DNA of 64,000 nucleotides from Fodinibius sp036381435. Lineage in GTDB: Bacteria > Bacteroidota > Rhodothermia > Balneolales > Balneolaceae. Below are positions 16,010 to 24,941 of this stretch, one piece after another; the stretch's first letter is position 1; the number at the start of each line of letters is the position of its first letter. Location of the stretch: positions 124,001 to 188,000 of the forward strand of contig DASVCW010000039.1 of the NCBI GenBank assembly GCA_036381435.1. Direction: 5' to 3'. The notes below the pieces were generated by a model, which saw only the letters and a list, made by a program, of their open reading frames with translations, ran no database searches and had not been told where the DNA came from. Position numbers and translations under genes: made by a program.

Positions 16010-17044
16010 TTATTGTATTATGATTTTATCAATCAAATCTGTGCGCCCATCCCGAGGATCCGCAGGCCTGGTTCTTAACCAAAATTCTTGGGGCGTTCCG
16101 CCTTTGGGGAGTTCAAGTTCGAAAGTAGTATCAGCTACATTGGTAAAGGTCCAGCTTTTCCCGGATTCTGTATGTCCAAATCTATAGAATCCAAAATTTG
16201 CCGGATACTTACAACTTGACCATGTAAATCTAAGTTTGCTACCGACTGTATCGATTTTTATAAATTGTGGGTATTCATCTTCAAACTTAAATACCGGGCC
16301 ATAACCCTGCGGAAATATATCGACAGGTGAAATAACGACCCTGTAGTAAGCAGTACCGCCGATGTATAAGCGATCAAATGCCGAGGTAACTCCTCTGTTT
16401 GTTATCCGATAATCATTGAAGAATACGTAGGGGGAAAAGTTTTTACCATCGTATTCCCCTCGTCTCGGGAGATAACGCTCAAAATTTGGTCTTTTGTACA
16501 TCTTCCAACGTAGTTCCAGGCTACCATTTTTTCTTTCTGCACTAATAATTGGGACGCCTGTGGGAGGGGCATTATCAATTTCCATGAGCCAGGATTTCTC
16601 AAACACAGCCACCTCTGCCCCTGATAGATCGGCAATGCTATTTGTTGCCGAGGAAGTCAATACCCTAAAGTTCAACTTTCGGACTCCATCCGGATAATTA
16701 CTTGTACGAAGAGAAAAAGTATGGTATTGGTTCAAGGAACCGTTCCTTGGAAAATCGATTAACGTATCGTTGCCAAACCAAACTTGCATTCGCCTGAGCA
16801 CTTTATCCCCAAGTTCAAAATTATAGTCTACCCGAACATTTGAATAAATCTTGAATGTATCAGCGTCTACAAATACAGGTGAAAAGTTTATTTCGGCTTG
16901 AATAGGATCGACTTTTTTCGAAATTTCAATGAAATTTGAACCGTTGGGAGAATAGGTACAACTAGTCGTAACCAGAGATATCAGTAGTAAGAGAATGAAT
17001 CTTCTCTTACATTTTAAATAATTAAAAAAATGAAACCTGTCCAT
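16010..17044 (-). CDS. Lipoprotein with fibronectin-III-like segments
   Basis: 344 residues. N-terminus has a basic stretch, a hydrophobic core and lipobox TTSC (Cys about 29). The rest is all-beta in character: one segment around 165-260 (PTGVPIISAERKNGSLELRW) has the look of an Fn3 domain, and a second follows (FIKIDTVGSKLRFTWSSC). No catalytic motif is visible. First gene of a two-gene operon with the barrel protein at 15292. Function unknown. Confidence 0.6.
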   Translation of the reverse strand: MDRFHFFNYLKCKRRFILLLLISLVTTSCTYSPNGSNFIEISKKVDPIQAEINFSPVFVDADTFKIYSNVRVDYNFELGDKVLRRMQVWFGNDTLIDFPRNGSLNQYHTFSLRTSNYPDGVRKLNFRVLTSSATNSIADLSGAEVAVFEKSWLMEIDNAPPTGVPIISAERKNGSLELRWKMYKRPNFERYLPRRGEYDGKNFSPYVFFNDYRITNRGVTSAFDRLYIGGTAYYRVVISPVDIFPQGYGPVFKFEDEYPQFIKIDTVGSKLRFTWSSCKYPANFGFYRFGHTESGKSWTFTNVADTTFELELPKGGTPQEFWLRTRPADPRDGRTDLIDKIIIQ

Positions 17045-17167
17045 ACTCCCATCTTACCTATTCCAAATAATAGATGCAACTCACCCAAATTTTTTAGTAA
17101 GCTGACGGCTATGGCGACGGATTGTGGAGAAAAGTCATATAACATTCTAGGGGATTCAGGGGTAGCA

Positions 17168-17833
17168 TTACCCACCATAAGCCGGCAAAAACTGATAAAT
17201 AGCCCAGAAGTGGCAAAAGGTCCCGGCTAATACAAAGAGGTGCCAAATCTCATGAGAGCCGAGCAAATCCGGAATGAGGTTGGGTTTTCTCAACGTATAA
17301 ATAACGGCGCCCAGGGTATAAGCGACTCCGCCAAGGAGAATCCAGACCAAAAAGGCGAGCGGCAGCTTTTCCATAAGTGTGGGAAAAATAATAAGGGCCA
17401 GCCAGCTTAGTCCTAAATAAAAAGAGGTAGAAAGCCACCTTGGAGAGCCTATCCAAAGGATTTTTTTAATGATGCCAATGATAGCCAGACTCCAAACGGT
17501 GATGAGAAATCCCCACTTCCAGCTTCCTTCGAGTACGATCAAACAGATAGGTGTATAAGTTCCGGCAATTAACACGTAAATCATGCTGTGATCAAACTTT
17601 TGCAATAGCAACAACGTTCGCTGCTTTACGTGAAGAGCGTGAAAAAGCGAACTGGCTGTATAGAGTAAAACCATGCTGAGTCCGAACATGGAAAAGGCAA
17701 TAATATGACCCGTTGACCCATGGTAAATGGCCTTGTATAAAAGGAGAAAAAGACCTATAAGGGACAGCACAGCACCTATGCCGTGAGTGATACTATTAAT
17801 CGGCTCTCGCAAATAGCGTTTTAACTTATTCAT
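17168..17833 (-). CDS. trhA: Hemolysin III / PAQR family membrane protein
   Basis: 221 residues with seven predicted transmembrane helices. Diagnostic features: NSITHGIGA (13-21) near the N-terminus, SSLFHAL (61-67) with KFDHSMIY (79-86), and the C-terminal GSHEIWHLFVLAGTFCHFW. These His/Asp residues form the zinc site of the progestin/adiponectin-receptor-like family. Role in bacteria is membrane-lipid homeostasis according to work on TrhA; despite the name, haemolysis is not established. Confidence 0.9.
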   Translation of the reverse strand: MNKLKRYLREPINSITHGIGAVLSLIGLFLLLYKAIYHGSTGHIIAFSMFGLSMVLLYTASSLFHALHVKQRTLLLLQKFDHSMIYVLIAGTYTPICLIVLEGSWKWGFLITVWSLAIIGIIKKILWIGSPRWLSTSFYLGLSWLALIIFPTLMEKLPLAFLVWILLGGVAYTLGAVIYTLRKPNLIPDLLGSHEIWHLFVLAGTFCHFWAIYQFLPAYGG

Positions 17834-17950
17834 TATCTAGACTTTATTATCTAGTTTTGCAAATGTGCAAATGGCTCAAGTATATTTGAAATAAGTAACG
17901 CTAAAGGAGAAAGAAAAGTTTAGGGGCAGGAGAAATTTAATTTAGATTAG

Positions 17951-17970
17951 AAAAGGTGCCAGGCACTTTG
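17951..17970. repeat. AGGTGCCAGGCACTT element, copy 2
   Basis: Contains the palindrome GTGCC-A-GGCAC, located directly after the stop of the decayed PH-domain gene. Shares words with the copies at 2521-2553 and 62151-62182. Confidence 0.55.
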
Positions 17971-17973
17971 AAT

Positions 17974-18221
17974 TCAATTTTTTTGAGCGGACTGAACAGC
18001 TTCGACAAACTCTGCGGGAGAATCGGGACTTACCACAATTTTTTTGCCGTTTACATCAAGAATCACGCTGTGCTTATTGCTGGTTGAGTAGGCTTTGTAG
18101 CTGCCCAGCCTCCTATTTCTAAAGTAGATTCATAAAATATCATTGAGAGAAGGATGAGAGAAACAAAGCCGGTAAGAAGTTTTAGGTGAGTATCCCATGG
18201 AGCACTGAAATGTGTTTTCAT
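17974..18221 (-). pseudogene. PH-domain membrane protein remnant (internal deletion, frameshift)
   Basis: From the ATG at 18221, frame 1 reads MKTHFSAPWDTHLKLLTGF followed by a transmembrane segment and soon goes out of frame. A second frame, joined near 18110, reads FRNRRLGSYKAYSTSN and HSVILDVNGKKIVVSPDSP and stops at 17974-17976. These match, from memory of the family, the N-terminal membrane helix and the extreme C-terminus of bacterial PH-domain (DUF304-like) proteins about 160-170 residues long. The middle of the domain is missing and the halves are in different frames, so the gene is dead. Confidence 0.65.
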
Positions 18222-18371
18222 GATCTATTGATTAATTTTGGCTACATACAACCAATTAACAAAATTCCTGCAAAAAATGTAGTTTCTAGAGCTGTTGCAC
18301 CAAGACTCTCCAAGAAGCACGAAGAACCACAAAGGGATTTTTTCTTCGCGAACCTTCTGCCGTTTGCCTTT
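18222..18371. repeat. Intergenic region with CACCAAGACTC-type repeat
   Basis: Positions 18297-18340 hold a run of similar short words (CACCAAGACTC, CAAGAAGCACGAAG, AACCACAAAGGG), a single arm of the quasi-periodic repeat type seen elsewhere. No gene. Confidence 0.4.
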
Positions 18372-20255
18372 TCACTTCTGCCTTTTTGCTTTTAAAGTCA
18401 ATGCCGAAAACGGTTCAAGGCAAACATATTGCTCATTTCCCTTTCCGAAAAGCCCTCCTCCATCAGCCCCACCATAATACTTTGAATCACTGTTAAAAAT
18501 GAGATCTGCCTGAAGATTATCAAAAATAGCGAGGTGGAAGTTTTTCACCTCATGCCTCGAGAAATTGAGTACCACTAACAGCTGATTTGAGGATTCTTCA
18601 GCCTTTCGTAAAAAGGCGAATAAAGAAGGGAGGTTTTCCCCCGTTTCAACCCATTTAAACCCTTCTTGCTGTCGATCGGTTTGATATAGGGCTTTTTCAG
18701 TTTGATAAAGCCGGTTGAGATCATCAACCAGTCTTTTTATTCCCCGGTGCGAATGTTGTTCTAGTAGTTGCCAATTCAAAGCACGATTTTCGTCCCATTC
18801 CCGGGTTTCACCGAACTCACCACCCATGAAAAGCAGTTTTTTTCCGGGGTGGGTGAATAAATAGGTAAGCAACAGCCGCAGGTTTGCAAACTGCTCACTT
18901 TCATTGCCGGGACTTTTTTTGAGCAGCGGTTTTTTAAGGTGAACAACCTCATCATGCGAGAGCGGAAGCACAAAATTTTCGGACTGATTGTACACCATGG
19001 GAAAGGTAATTTTTTCCGGATTCTGCTCTCTTTCCTCCCTACTTTGAGTGATGTAGCTGAGCGTGTCGTTCATCCAACCCATATTCCATTTAAAATCGAA
19101 GCCGAGTTCGCCTTCGGCTGTCAGCTCTCCTGCGCCAGGGCTTCGGTGAACAGGTTTTGTAACGCCGGGCCAGGCAGTAGATTCTTCGGCAAAAGTTAAC
19201 ACCCCGGGAAATTCGCGATGAATGAGGGTATTAAAATCTTTCAAAAATTCGATGGCTTCCAGGTTTTCCTTTCCTCCGTTTTTATTCGGTCTCCATTCAC
19301 CCGGCCCTTTCGAATAATCCAGGTAAAGCATAGAAGCGACGGCATCAACCCGAAGGCCATCGATATGGAACTTCTCACACCAGTAATGGGCATTGGATAG
19401 CAAAAAATTTCTGACGCCGGCTTTTCCGTAGTCGAAGATGAGTGTATTCCAGTCCTTTTGCTCGCGTTTTTGGGGATCACCATATTCGTAAAGTGGCGAC
19501 CAGTCAAACATCTGTAAGCCATGTTTGTCTTTAGGAAAATGGCCCGGAACCCAGTCCATAATCACGCCAATGCCGTTTTTGTGACATTCATTGATGAAAT
19601 GCATAAAGTCCTTTGGCTCGCCAAAACGGCTGGTAGGTGCAAAATATCCCGTAATTTGATAGCCCCAGGAAGGATCGTGCGGGTGCTCGGCAATGGGCAT
19701 CAGTTCAATATGCGTGAATCCGGCCGGCTTTACATAAGGAATGAGCTCGTCTGCCAGCTCCCGGTAGTCGAGGTATTCATTACTGCCCTTTCGCTGCCAT
19801 GAACCGGCATGAATTTCGTAGATTGAAACAGGCTCCTGAAGCCAATTTCGCTCTCGGCGGTGTCGCAGCCATTCATCATCACCCCAGTGAAAATCTTCTA
19901 AATTATAAACCAGCGAGGCCGTTTTGGGAGGTACTTCCATCACCCGGGCATAGGGATCACTTTTTAGAAAAGGAGCCTCTCTTTGGGGTGATTTGATCTC
20001 AAACTTATACAACGTTCGCGGTTTAACACCGGGGATAAACACGCTCCAGATGCCGGTAGATTCATCCTTTTGCATGAGGTGTTGGCTGCCATCCCAATCG
20101 TTAAAATCACCGACTACTCTGACGGAATCTGCACGGGGTGCCCAAACGGAAAATCGCACTCCGTTCTCTTGCAGGTGCGAGCCTAAAATATCATAGGCTT
20201 TGGGGAATGAACCTTTATTCCACTGCTTTGTATGTCTGGGAGATAGTTGGTTCAT
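18372..20255 (-). CDS. glgB: 1,4-alpha-glucan branching enzyme
   Basis: 627 residues, GH13 family. Forms alpha-1,6 branches in glycogen in the cytoplasm. N-terminal CBM48-like domain (about 25-110, FSVWAPRADSVRVVGDFNDW), then the TIM-barrel with HPHDPSWGYQ, nucleophile Asp304 in DGLRVDAVAS, the acid/base glutamate in TFAEESTAWPG (357/358) and LSHDEVVH. A C-terminal beta domain completes it. No other glycogen gene is within the window. Its start borders a hairpin repeat. Confidence 0.95.
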   Translation of the reverse strand: MNQLSPRHTKQWNKGSFPKAYDILGSHLQENGVRFSVWAPRADSVRVVGDFNDWDGSQHLMQKDESTGIWSVFIPGVKPRTLYKFEIKSPQREAPFLKSDPYARVMEVPPKTASLVYNLEDFHWGDDEWLRHRRERNWLQEPVSIYEIHAGSWQRKGSNEYLDYRELADELIPYVKPAGFTHIELMPIAEHPHDPSWGYQITGYFAPTSRFGEPKDFMHFINECHKNGIGVIMDWVPGHFPKDKHGLQMFDWSPLYEYGDPQKREQKDWNTLIFDYGKAGVRNFLLSNAHYWCEKFHIDGLRVDAVASMLYLDYSKGPGEWRPNKNGGKENLEAIEFLKDFNTLIHREFPGVLTFAEESTAWPGVTKPVHRSPGAGELTAEGELGFDFKWNMGWMNDTLSYITQSREEREQNPEKITFPMVYNQSENFVLPLSHDEVVHLKKPLLKKSPGNESEQFANLRLLLTYLFTHPGKKLLFMGGEFGETREWDENRALNWQLLEQHSHRGIKRLVDDLNRLYQTEKALYQTDRQQEGFKWVETGENLPSLFAFLRKAEESSNQLLVVLNFSRHEVKNFHLAIFDNLQADLIFNSDSKYYGGADGGGLFGKGNEQYVCLEPFSALTLKAKRQK

Positions 20256-20264
20256 GTATAGGAA

Positions 20265-20350
20265 TCACGCAAAGGCGCAGAGCCGCAAAGTTTGTATAGA
20301 AAAGTTAATAAAATAATATTTTTCTTTGCGTCTTCGCGACTCTGCGTGCT
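20265..20350. repeat. Long hairpin of ACGCAAAG/GCGCAGAG words
   Basis: Left arm 20265-20290 (TCACGCAAAGGCGCAGAG...) and right arm 20324-20350 (CTTTGCGTCTTCGCGAC...) are reverse complements with scattered mismatches, separated by a 33-base AT-rich loop. Each arm is made of imperfect tandem copies of an 8-base word. It lies between glgB and the dehydrogenase gene and ends four bases before the latter's stop codon. Confidence 0.7.
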
Positions 20351-20353
20351 AAA

Positions 20354-21757
20354 TCATGGGAAAATGCCCATTTGCTCATAAATGATGCCCACTTTTTCTA
20401 TGGCACACAAATAGGCTGACGTTCGCAAATCAATATCATTCTTTTTGCGAATTTCATTGAGCTCGCGGTAAGCATTGATCATGGTTTCTTCCAATCCCGA
20501 ATCAACCAAAGCATACTCGTCGGCACCGCGGGCCAGTTCATCCATTTCCTTTTCAGAAAAAGTATGGTTTGAGGTCTCCTCAATCGCTTTTAGAATTTTT
20601 CGATAACTGCTTTCTTCAAACCGTTTTTCCATACGTCCAAACCGAACGTGAGACAGATTTTTGAGCCACTCGAAATAGGAAACAGTCACTCCGCCCGCGT
20701 TCAAATAACTGTCGGGAATGATGAGCAACCCTTTCTTTTTCAAAATATTATGAGCATTGGCGGTGGTGGGACCGTTTGCAGCTTCACCCAGTATTTTTGC
20801 CTTAATATTCGGCGCATTTTCTTTGGTGATTTGATTTTCAAGTGCTGCCGGAATTAAAATATCACATTCCGCTTCAAGTACGGCCGTGTTACTTTCTTGC
20901 TCTTTCGTATTGCCAAACCCGATAATTGACCCATTTTCCTGGCGGTATTCCATTAACTTTTCGAGGCCAATACCCTTTTCATCATAAATGGAGCCTTCAA
21001 TCTCTGCTACACCCACTAATCTGGCGCCGCCGTCGATCATATATTTAGCGGTATGGTAGCCTACATTACCAAGTCCCTGAATAACAAAAGTCTTATCTTC
21101 GAGGCCCTGTTTTAGCCCCAGAGCCTCCATGTCCTCTTTATTTTCGCAGGCTTCGCGAATACCGAAATAAATGCCGCGCCCGGTTGCTTCAGTTCGACCG
21201 CGGACACCGCTTTGGGGAATGGGTTTTCCGGTAACACAAGCCTCTGCATTGAGATCCGATTCGAGCTGGCGGTAGGTGTCTAAAATCCATCCCATTTCAC
21301 GAGAACCGGTTCCATAATCGGGAGCCGGTACATCCGTGCCGGGGCCTAAAAATCCCTTTTTGGTCAGTTCATAAGCATAACGCCGGGTAATACGTTCAAT
21401 TTCGCCATCCGAAAACCGGGTTTTATCAATTTTTACTCCGCCTTTTGCGCCCCCGAAAGGTACATCAACCACTGCGCATTTGTATGTCATCAAAGCCGCC
21501 AGTGCCATTGTTTCGTCCTCATTCACCATCGTGCTGAATCGAACACCTCCTTTAGTAGGCAGTTTATGGTGGCTGTGCTGAACCCGCCAGCCGTGGATCA
21601 CTTCAATAGAATTATCATCGCGCTCGAGGGGAAAAGTAAAATGATAAACGTTATTGCAAATCTTTATTTGGTCGAGGAGGCCCTGACCGAAGCGTGAATA
21701 TTTTGCCGCCGCGTCGAAGGCCCGGTTAACCTGTTCAAAAAATTTGAATTCGGACAT
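20354..21757 (-). CDS. Glu/Leu/Phe/Val dehydrogenase family (glutamate dehydrogenase)
   Basis: 467 residues from the ATG at 21757; an in-frame ATG eight codons upstream is less likely. Reversibly deaminates an amino acid, most likely glutamate, with NAD(P). The catalytic lysine region is KLPTKGGVRFS and YKCAVVDVPFGGAKGG, and the Rossmann motif is VIQGLGNVGYHTAKY. Exact substrate and cofactor preference cannot be decided; length and motifs favour glutamate dehydrogenase over the shorter leucine or phenylalanine enzymes. Confidence 0.88.
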   Translation of the reverse strand: MSEFKFFEQVNRAFDAAAKYSRFGQGLLDQIKICNNVYHFTFPLERDDNSIEVIHGWRVQHSHHKLPTKGGVRFSTMVNEDETMALAALMTYKCAVVDVPFGGAKGGVKIDKTRFSDGEIERITRRYAYELTKKGFLGPGTDVPAPDYGTGSREMGWILDTYRQLESDLNAEACVTGKPIPQSGVRGRTEATGRGIYFGIREACENKEDMEALGLKQGLEDKTFVIQGLGNVGYHTAKYMIDGGARLVGVAEIEGSIYDEKGIGLEKLMEYRQENGSIIGFGNTKEQESNTAVLEAECDILIPAALENQITKENAPNIKAKILGEAANGPTTANAHNILKKKGLLIIPDSYLNAGGVTVSYFEWLKNLSHVRFGRMEKRFEESSYRKILKAIEETSNHTFSEKEMDELARGADEYALVDSGLEETMINAYRELNEIRKKNDIDLRTSAYLCAIEKVGIIYEQMGIFP

Positions 21758-21868
21758 TAGATAAATTTTGAGAGGCTGCAAAATAAACTTTTTTGCGGCC
21801 GCAATTAAAATTTGATAGATAACTGATCATCGCCATTTAAAGACAGATTGTCAACAGCTAAAACAGCA

Positions 21869-22379
21869 TTACTGCTTACTCTTAAAAACAGCGGTATGAA
21901 TTTTTAGCCATTGGTTTGGTTCACCGCTGGTTTTCATTAAAACAAGGCTTTTGATCTCCATATTCTTATAAAATTCACGACCAATGTTATTCAACATCCT
22001 GCCCTTTTCTTTTGTGGAAAGGTCTCCGTAAAGCAAGCTTAGGTGGGGCATATAATTTTCATCACTTGATCCGTCAAAAAAACGTACAGCCATTTTTCTC
22101 AACTCCATTAACTGTTTTGTTTCCTGCACATGCACAAACAGAGATTGATAAAAACTGCTGCGATGATCAACGGTGGTTAGCGTTAACTCGAAAGGGTGCA
22201 GGGTGTGGGCAAGAGTGTCTACGAGTGAAATGAGTTTCGTTTCGGATGAATTAAGCCCCCCGAGCAGTGAATACCGGCGTTTGATGCTCCCTGCTCAATT
22301 TTTTTATGCGTTCTTGCAGCTGATGAGCAACTTTGCCGTTTGGTTGAAGCCAAAGCGAATAGGTAGCAGATTGTAACAT
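21869..22379 (-). pseudogene. 2H phosphoesterase / 2'-5' RNA ligase-like gene, frameshifted
   Basis: From the ATG at 22379 the frame reads MLQSATYSLWLQPNGKVA... up to TPVFT, then runs into a stop. The other frame continues as LLGGLNSSETKLISLVDTL through FYQSLFVHVQETKQ to PHLSLLYGD and the stop at 21869. Intact family members have TPHxTLLGG at the junction, so a short deletion removed the first HxT catalytic motif and shifted the frame; only the second motif (PHLSL) survives. Total span is 511 bases (not a multiple of three). A sequencing error could give the shift but not the loss of several residues. Confidence 0.7.
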
Positions 22380-22843
22380 TCGTATTCTCCCTTTTTAATT
22401 TATTCCCGGAAAAATTCCGTACTTACTTGCTTGATAACAGCTTTTTGCGAAATACCATTTACCTATTCTGCTTTTGTAGAAAAAATTAATGTTAGTGCGA
22501 ATTCGAGATAAAATTAAGCCTTTTGGTTGTCATTTCGACCGAAGTCCCGATGCTTTTTTATGGGGACGTAGTGGAGTTCCGAAGGAATCCCTACGGGTAA
22601 ACCTCATCCGATTTGAACCTGATTGGTAGCCATGACAGAGGGAAATTGCCGATACATAACGGATGAGATCCCTCGGCTATCGCTCGGATGACAATGGCTT
22701 TAAGATAGAAATCTTTTTAAGATCAGCTGCTTATCTCGAGCTCACGTTAATGTTAGAATGAGTTGAACAGCTGAAACATTTACGAAAGGCTATCTAACAT
22801 TTAAGGGTATGACTAGTGACTAAGACGCTTCAATAGTACAAAA
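22380..22843. repeat. Nested inverted repeats with TGTCATTTCGACCGAAG core
   Basis: Outer arms at 22486-22511 (TTAATGTTAGTGCGAATTCG...) and 22731-22755 (inverted, TTATCTCGAGCTCACGTTAA...) enclose an inner element starting TGTCATTTCGACCGAAG (22528-22544) and ending CTCGGATGACAATGG (22683-22697). The inner words are of a type repeated many times in Bacteroidota-like genomes. No gene is seen in this 464-base stretch. Confidence 0.6.
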
Positions 22844-22882
22844 TAAAAAAGAGTTCCGGCCGAAACCGAAACTCTTTTTGTA
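22844..22882 (-). terminator. Rho-independent terminator
   Basis: On the minus strand, AGAGTTTCGG pairs with CCGGAACTCT across a short loop, followed by TTTTTTATTTT. It lies 64 bp after the stop of the small membrane protein gene at 22946. T-rich flanks on both sides may make it bidirectional. Confidence 0.75.
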
Positions 22883-22945
22883 CATCTGATCACAATCCCT
22901 GCTTCTAAATTAAAAAAATATTCGAAAGATGCTAATTTAAAGACT

Positions 22946-23227
22946 CTAATTTTTTAATTTAGGTGAGCGTTTCCAATCGTGCTTTTGGCGGAAGGCATTT
23001 ATAATAAACAGAAAGCCTATTGAACCGATAAAGGCATAGGCTGTCGGCAAATAAAAATTGAAAAAAAATGCCGTTACACCGCCTATCAATGCTCCTAACA
23101 TGCCGATTAAGATGCTTGGCACAAGATCAACGGCTAAATCACTTTCGTAGTGAAGGAAATAGCTTACATAGCCTAAAATAAGGCCTATCGTAATCATCCA
23201 GAAAATTTGAGCTCCAATAGGTGCCAT
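22946..23227 (-). CDS. Small three-helix membrane protein (GlsB/YeaQ-like), copy 1
   Basis: 93 residues with three predicted membrane helices (about 8-24, 34-55, 60-78) and a basic C-tail. General pattern fits small glycine-rich transglycosylase-associated (GlsB/YeaQ/YmgE-like) proteins, but the identity is weak. Paralogous to the next gene upstream: both have the GA-x-IFW-(M/L)-IT beginning, VPxIxxGxLGxLIxG middle and FAFIG/FxIN end. Role unknown, often stress-linked in the family. Confidence 0.6.
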   Translation of the reverse strand: MAPIGAQIFWMITIGLILGYVSYFLHYESDLAVDLVPSILIGMLGALIGGVTAFFFNFYLPTAYAFIGSIGFLFIINAFRQKHDWKRSPKLKN

Positions 23228-23301
23228 AGTTCCTCGCCTTTAGATTAGGATTACACTTACTTAAATCCATTTTAAACCTGCGAGGTTCCCAAATCCGAAA
23301 A

Positions 23302-23571
23302 TTAATGGGTGGCTTCGGGGCTGCTTTCGGGCTGATTAAAAACGTTTATGATAAAGAGGATGGCCAGGGTGCCGATAAAGGCAAAAAGCAGTCCGCCCGG
23401 TAAACTTAGGCTAATGGTGATTCCTCCCACAATGAGCGTACCGAGGACGCCGAAAACTATATTCGGCACTATATCAACCGTTGATTTCCACATTACAACC
23501 TTTACGAGGGCTCCTGCTATCATCCCTAAGGTAATGAGCCAGAATATTGTAGCTCCGTTTAAAGCTTCCAT
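23302..23571 (-). CDS. Small three-helix membrane protein (GlsB/YeaQ-like), copy 2
   Basis: 89 residues with three predicted membrane helices, paralogue of the preceding-coordinate gene at 22946 (shared ATIFWLIT, VPNIVFGVLGTLIVGG and FAFIGTLAILFIINVF blocks). The two are in tandem, 74 bp apart. Function unknown. Confidence 0.6.
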   Translation of the reverse strand: MEALNGATIFWLITLGMIAGALVKVVMWKSTVDIVPNIVFGVLGTLIVGGITISLSLPGGLLFAFIGTLAILFIINVFNQPESSPEATH

Positions 23572-23704
23572 TCGTTATTTATTCGCTTTTAGTTATAAAT
23601 TCTATCACGCAAAAATAACGTTTTTTACTACACTTTAGTACTTTTTTTTGAAGGACTGCCATTTAAAAAAAGTTGCTTATTTTTAGTTAAATAATTGTTG
23701 AATT

Positions 23705-24820
23705 ATGAGCCAATCCAACATTCGTAAAATCATTCATATTGATATGGATGCTTTTTATGCCTCGGTTGAACAGCGGGATTTTCCTGAATACAGGGGAAAA
23801 CCGCTGGTTGTAGGGGGTTCGCCGAATGAACGAGGCGTAGTTGCGGCGGCCAGTTACGAGGTGCGAAAGTTTGGTGTTCATTCCGCGATGCCTTCATCCC
23901 GTGCCGTTCGTTTGTGTCCCCATGTTATTTTTGTGAAGCCGCGCTTTGAAGTGTACCGGCAAGTATCGAATCAAATTAGTGAAATCTTTTTTCAGTTTAC
24001 CGATCTGGTTGAGCCACTTTCGCTGGATGAAGCCTATTTGGATGTAACCGAAAACCACATCAACCTGCCGTCTGCTACCCTCATTGCTCAGAAAATTAAA
24101 CGGCTCATCAAAGAAAAGACGGGGTTGACTGCTTCAGCCGGTGTGGCTCATAATAAATTTCTGGCGAAAGTAGCTTCCGATTTGGATAAACCTGACGGAC
24201 TTTCCGTCATTCTTCCCGAAGATGCCGGGGAATTTCTGGAGAAGCTGGAAATCGGCGAGTTTCACGGAATCGGGGAGGCTACCGAAACCAAAATGAAATC
24301 ACTCGATATTCACACCGGAAAAGATTTAAAGGAATGGACGGAAATTGATCTCGTACAACAATTCGGTAAAACGGGACGGTATTATTACCGGATTGTGCGG
24401 GGTGATGACAGGCGCGAAGTGAAAGCACACCGGATTCGCAAATCAATTGGCAAAGAGCAAACTTTTACCGAAGATGTAGATGATATCAGCTGGATTAACA
24501 ATTTTTTAACCGAACTGGCGGGCAAAGTATCCGCGAGCCTGACAAAACGAGATGCCGCGGGAAAAACTGTCACCCTTAAAGTGCGCTATGATGATTTTGA
24601 GACCCTGACGCGAAGCATTTCATTTAATTATTATATCAGTGATGAAGCGGATATTGCCGAAACGGCAAAATCACTGCTGGAGCAAACGCAGGTTGGAGAG
24701 CGGAAGGTTCGGCTGCTGGGTATCACGCTGTCGAACCTTAATTTGAATGAAAAAGGGTATTTTAAGCAGCTTAAACTGCCTTTTGAACAGGCCACGGATT
24801 TGCACGGATCAAACGGATGA
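23705..24820 (+). CDS. dinB: DNA polymerase IV
   Basis: 371 residues. Y-family translesion polymerase. Catalytic motifs: IIHIDMDAFYASVEQRD (9-25, first Asp), SLDEAYLD (103-110, catalytic Asp-Glu), SAGVAHNKFLAK, and the HhH region FHGIGEATETKM. The last nine residues (ATDLHGSNG) are encoded by a dispersed repeat arm, so the natural C-terminus has been replaced or extended; no clamp-binding QLxLF-type end is visible past KQLKLPFE, which itself may be the clamp motif. Confidence 0.94.
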   Translation: MSQSNIRKIIHIDMDAFYASVEQRDFPEYRGKPLVVGGSPNERGVVAAASYEVRKFGVHSAMPSSRAVRLCPHVIFVKPRFEVYRQVSNQISEIFFQFTDLVEPLSLDEAYLDVTENHINLPSATLIAQKIKRLIKEKTGLTASAGVAHNKFLAKVASDLDKPDGLSVILPEDAGEFLEKLEIGEFHGIGEATETKMKSLDIHTGKDLKEWTEIDLVQQFGKTGRYYYRIVRGDDRREVKAHRIRKSIGKEQTFTEDVDDISWINNFLTELAGKVSASLTKRDAAGKTVTLKVRYDDFETLTRSISFNYYISDEADIAETAKSLLEQTQVGERKVRLLGITLSNLNLNEKGYFKQLKLPFEQATDLHGSNG

Positions 24821-24935
24821 GTTATAAATTATTTCTAAAGTTTTTCACCTTCACTTATTTTATCCCTTTGTTTATTTTTAAGTGATTTAATAGCTAATCA
24901 ATCCATATAATCTGTTAATCCGCTAGATCCGTGTT
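24791..24935. repeat. Inverted CACGGAT-word repeat overlapping dinB 3' end
   Basis: Left arm 24791-24820 (GCCACGGATTTGCACGGATC...) is the dinB C-terminal coding region; right arm 24899-24935 (AATCCATATAATCTGTTAAT...GATCCGTGTT) is its rough reverse complement. Both consist of variants of ACGGATTAACAGATT-like words. The right arm ends just before the queA start. Confidence 0.6.
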
Positions 24936-24941
24936 CCCCAA

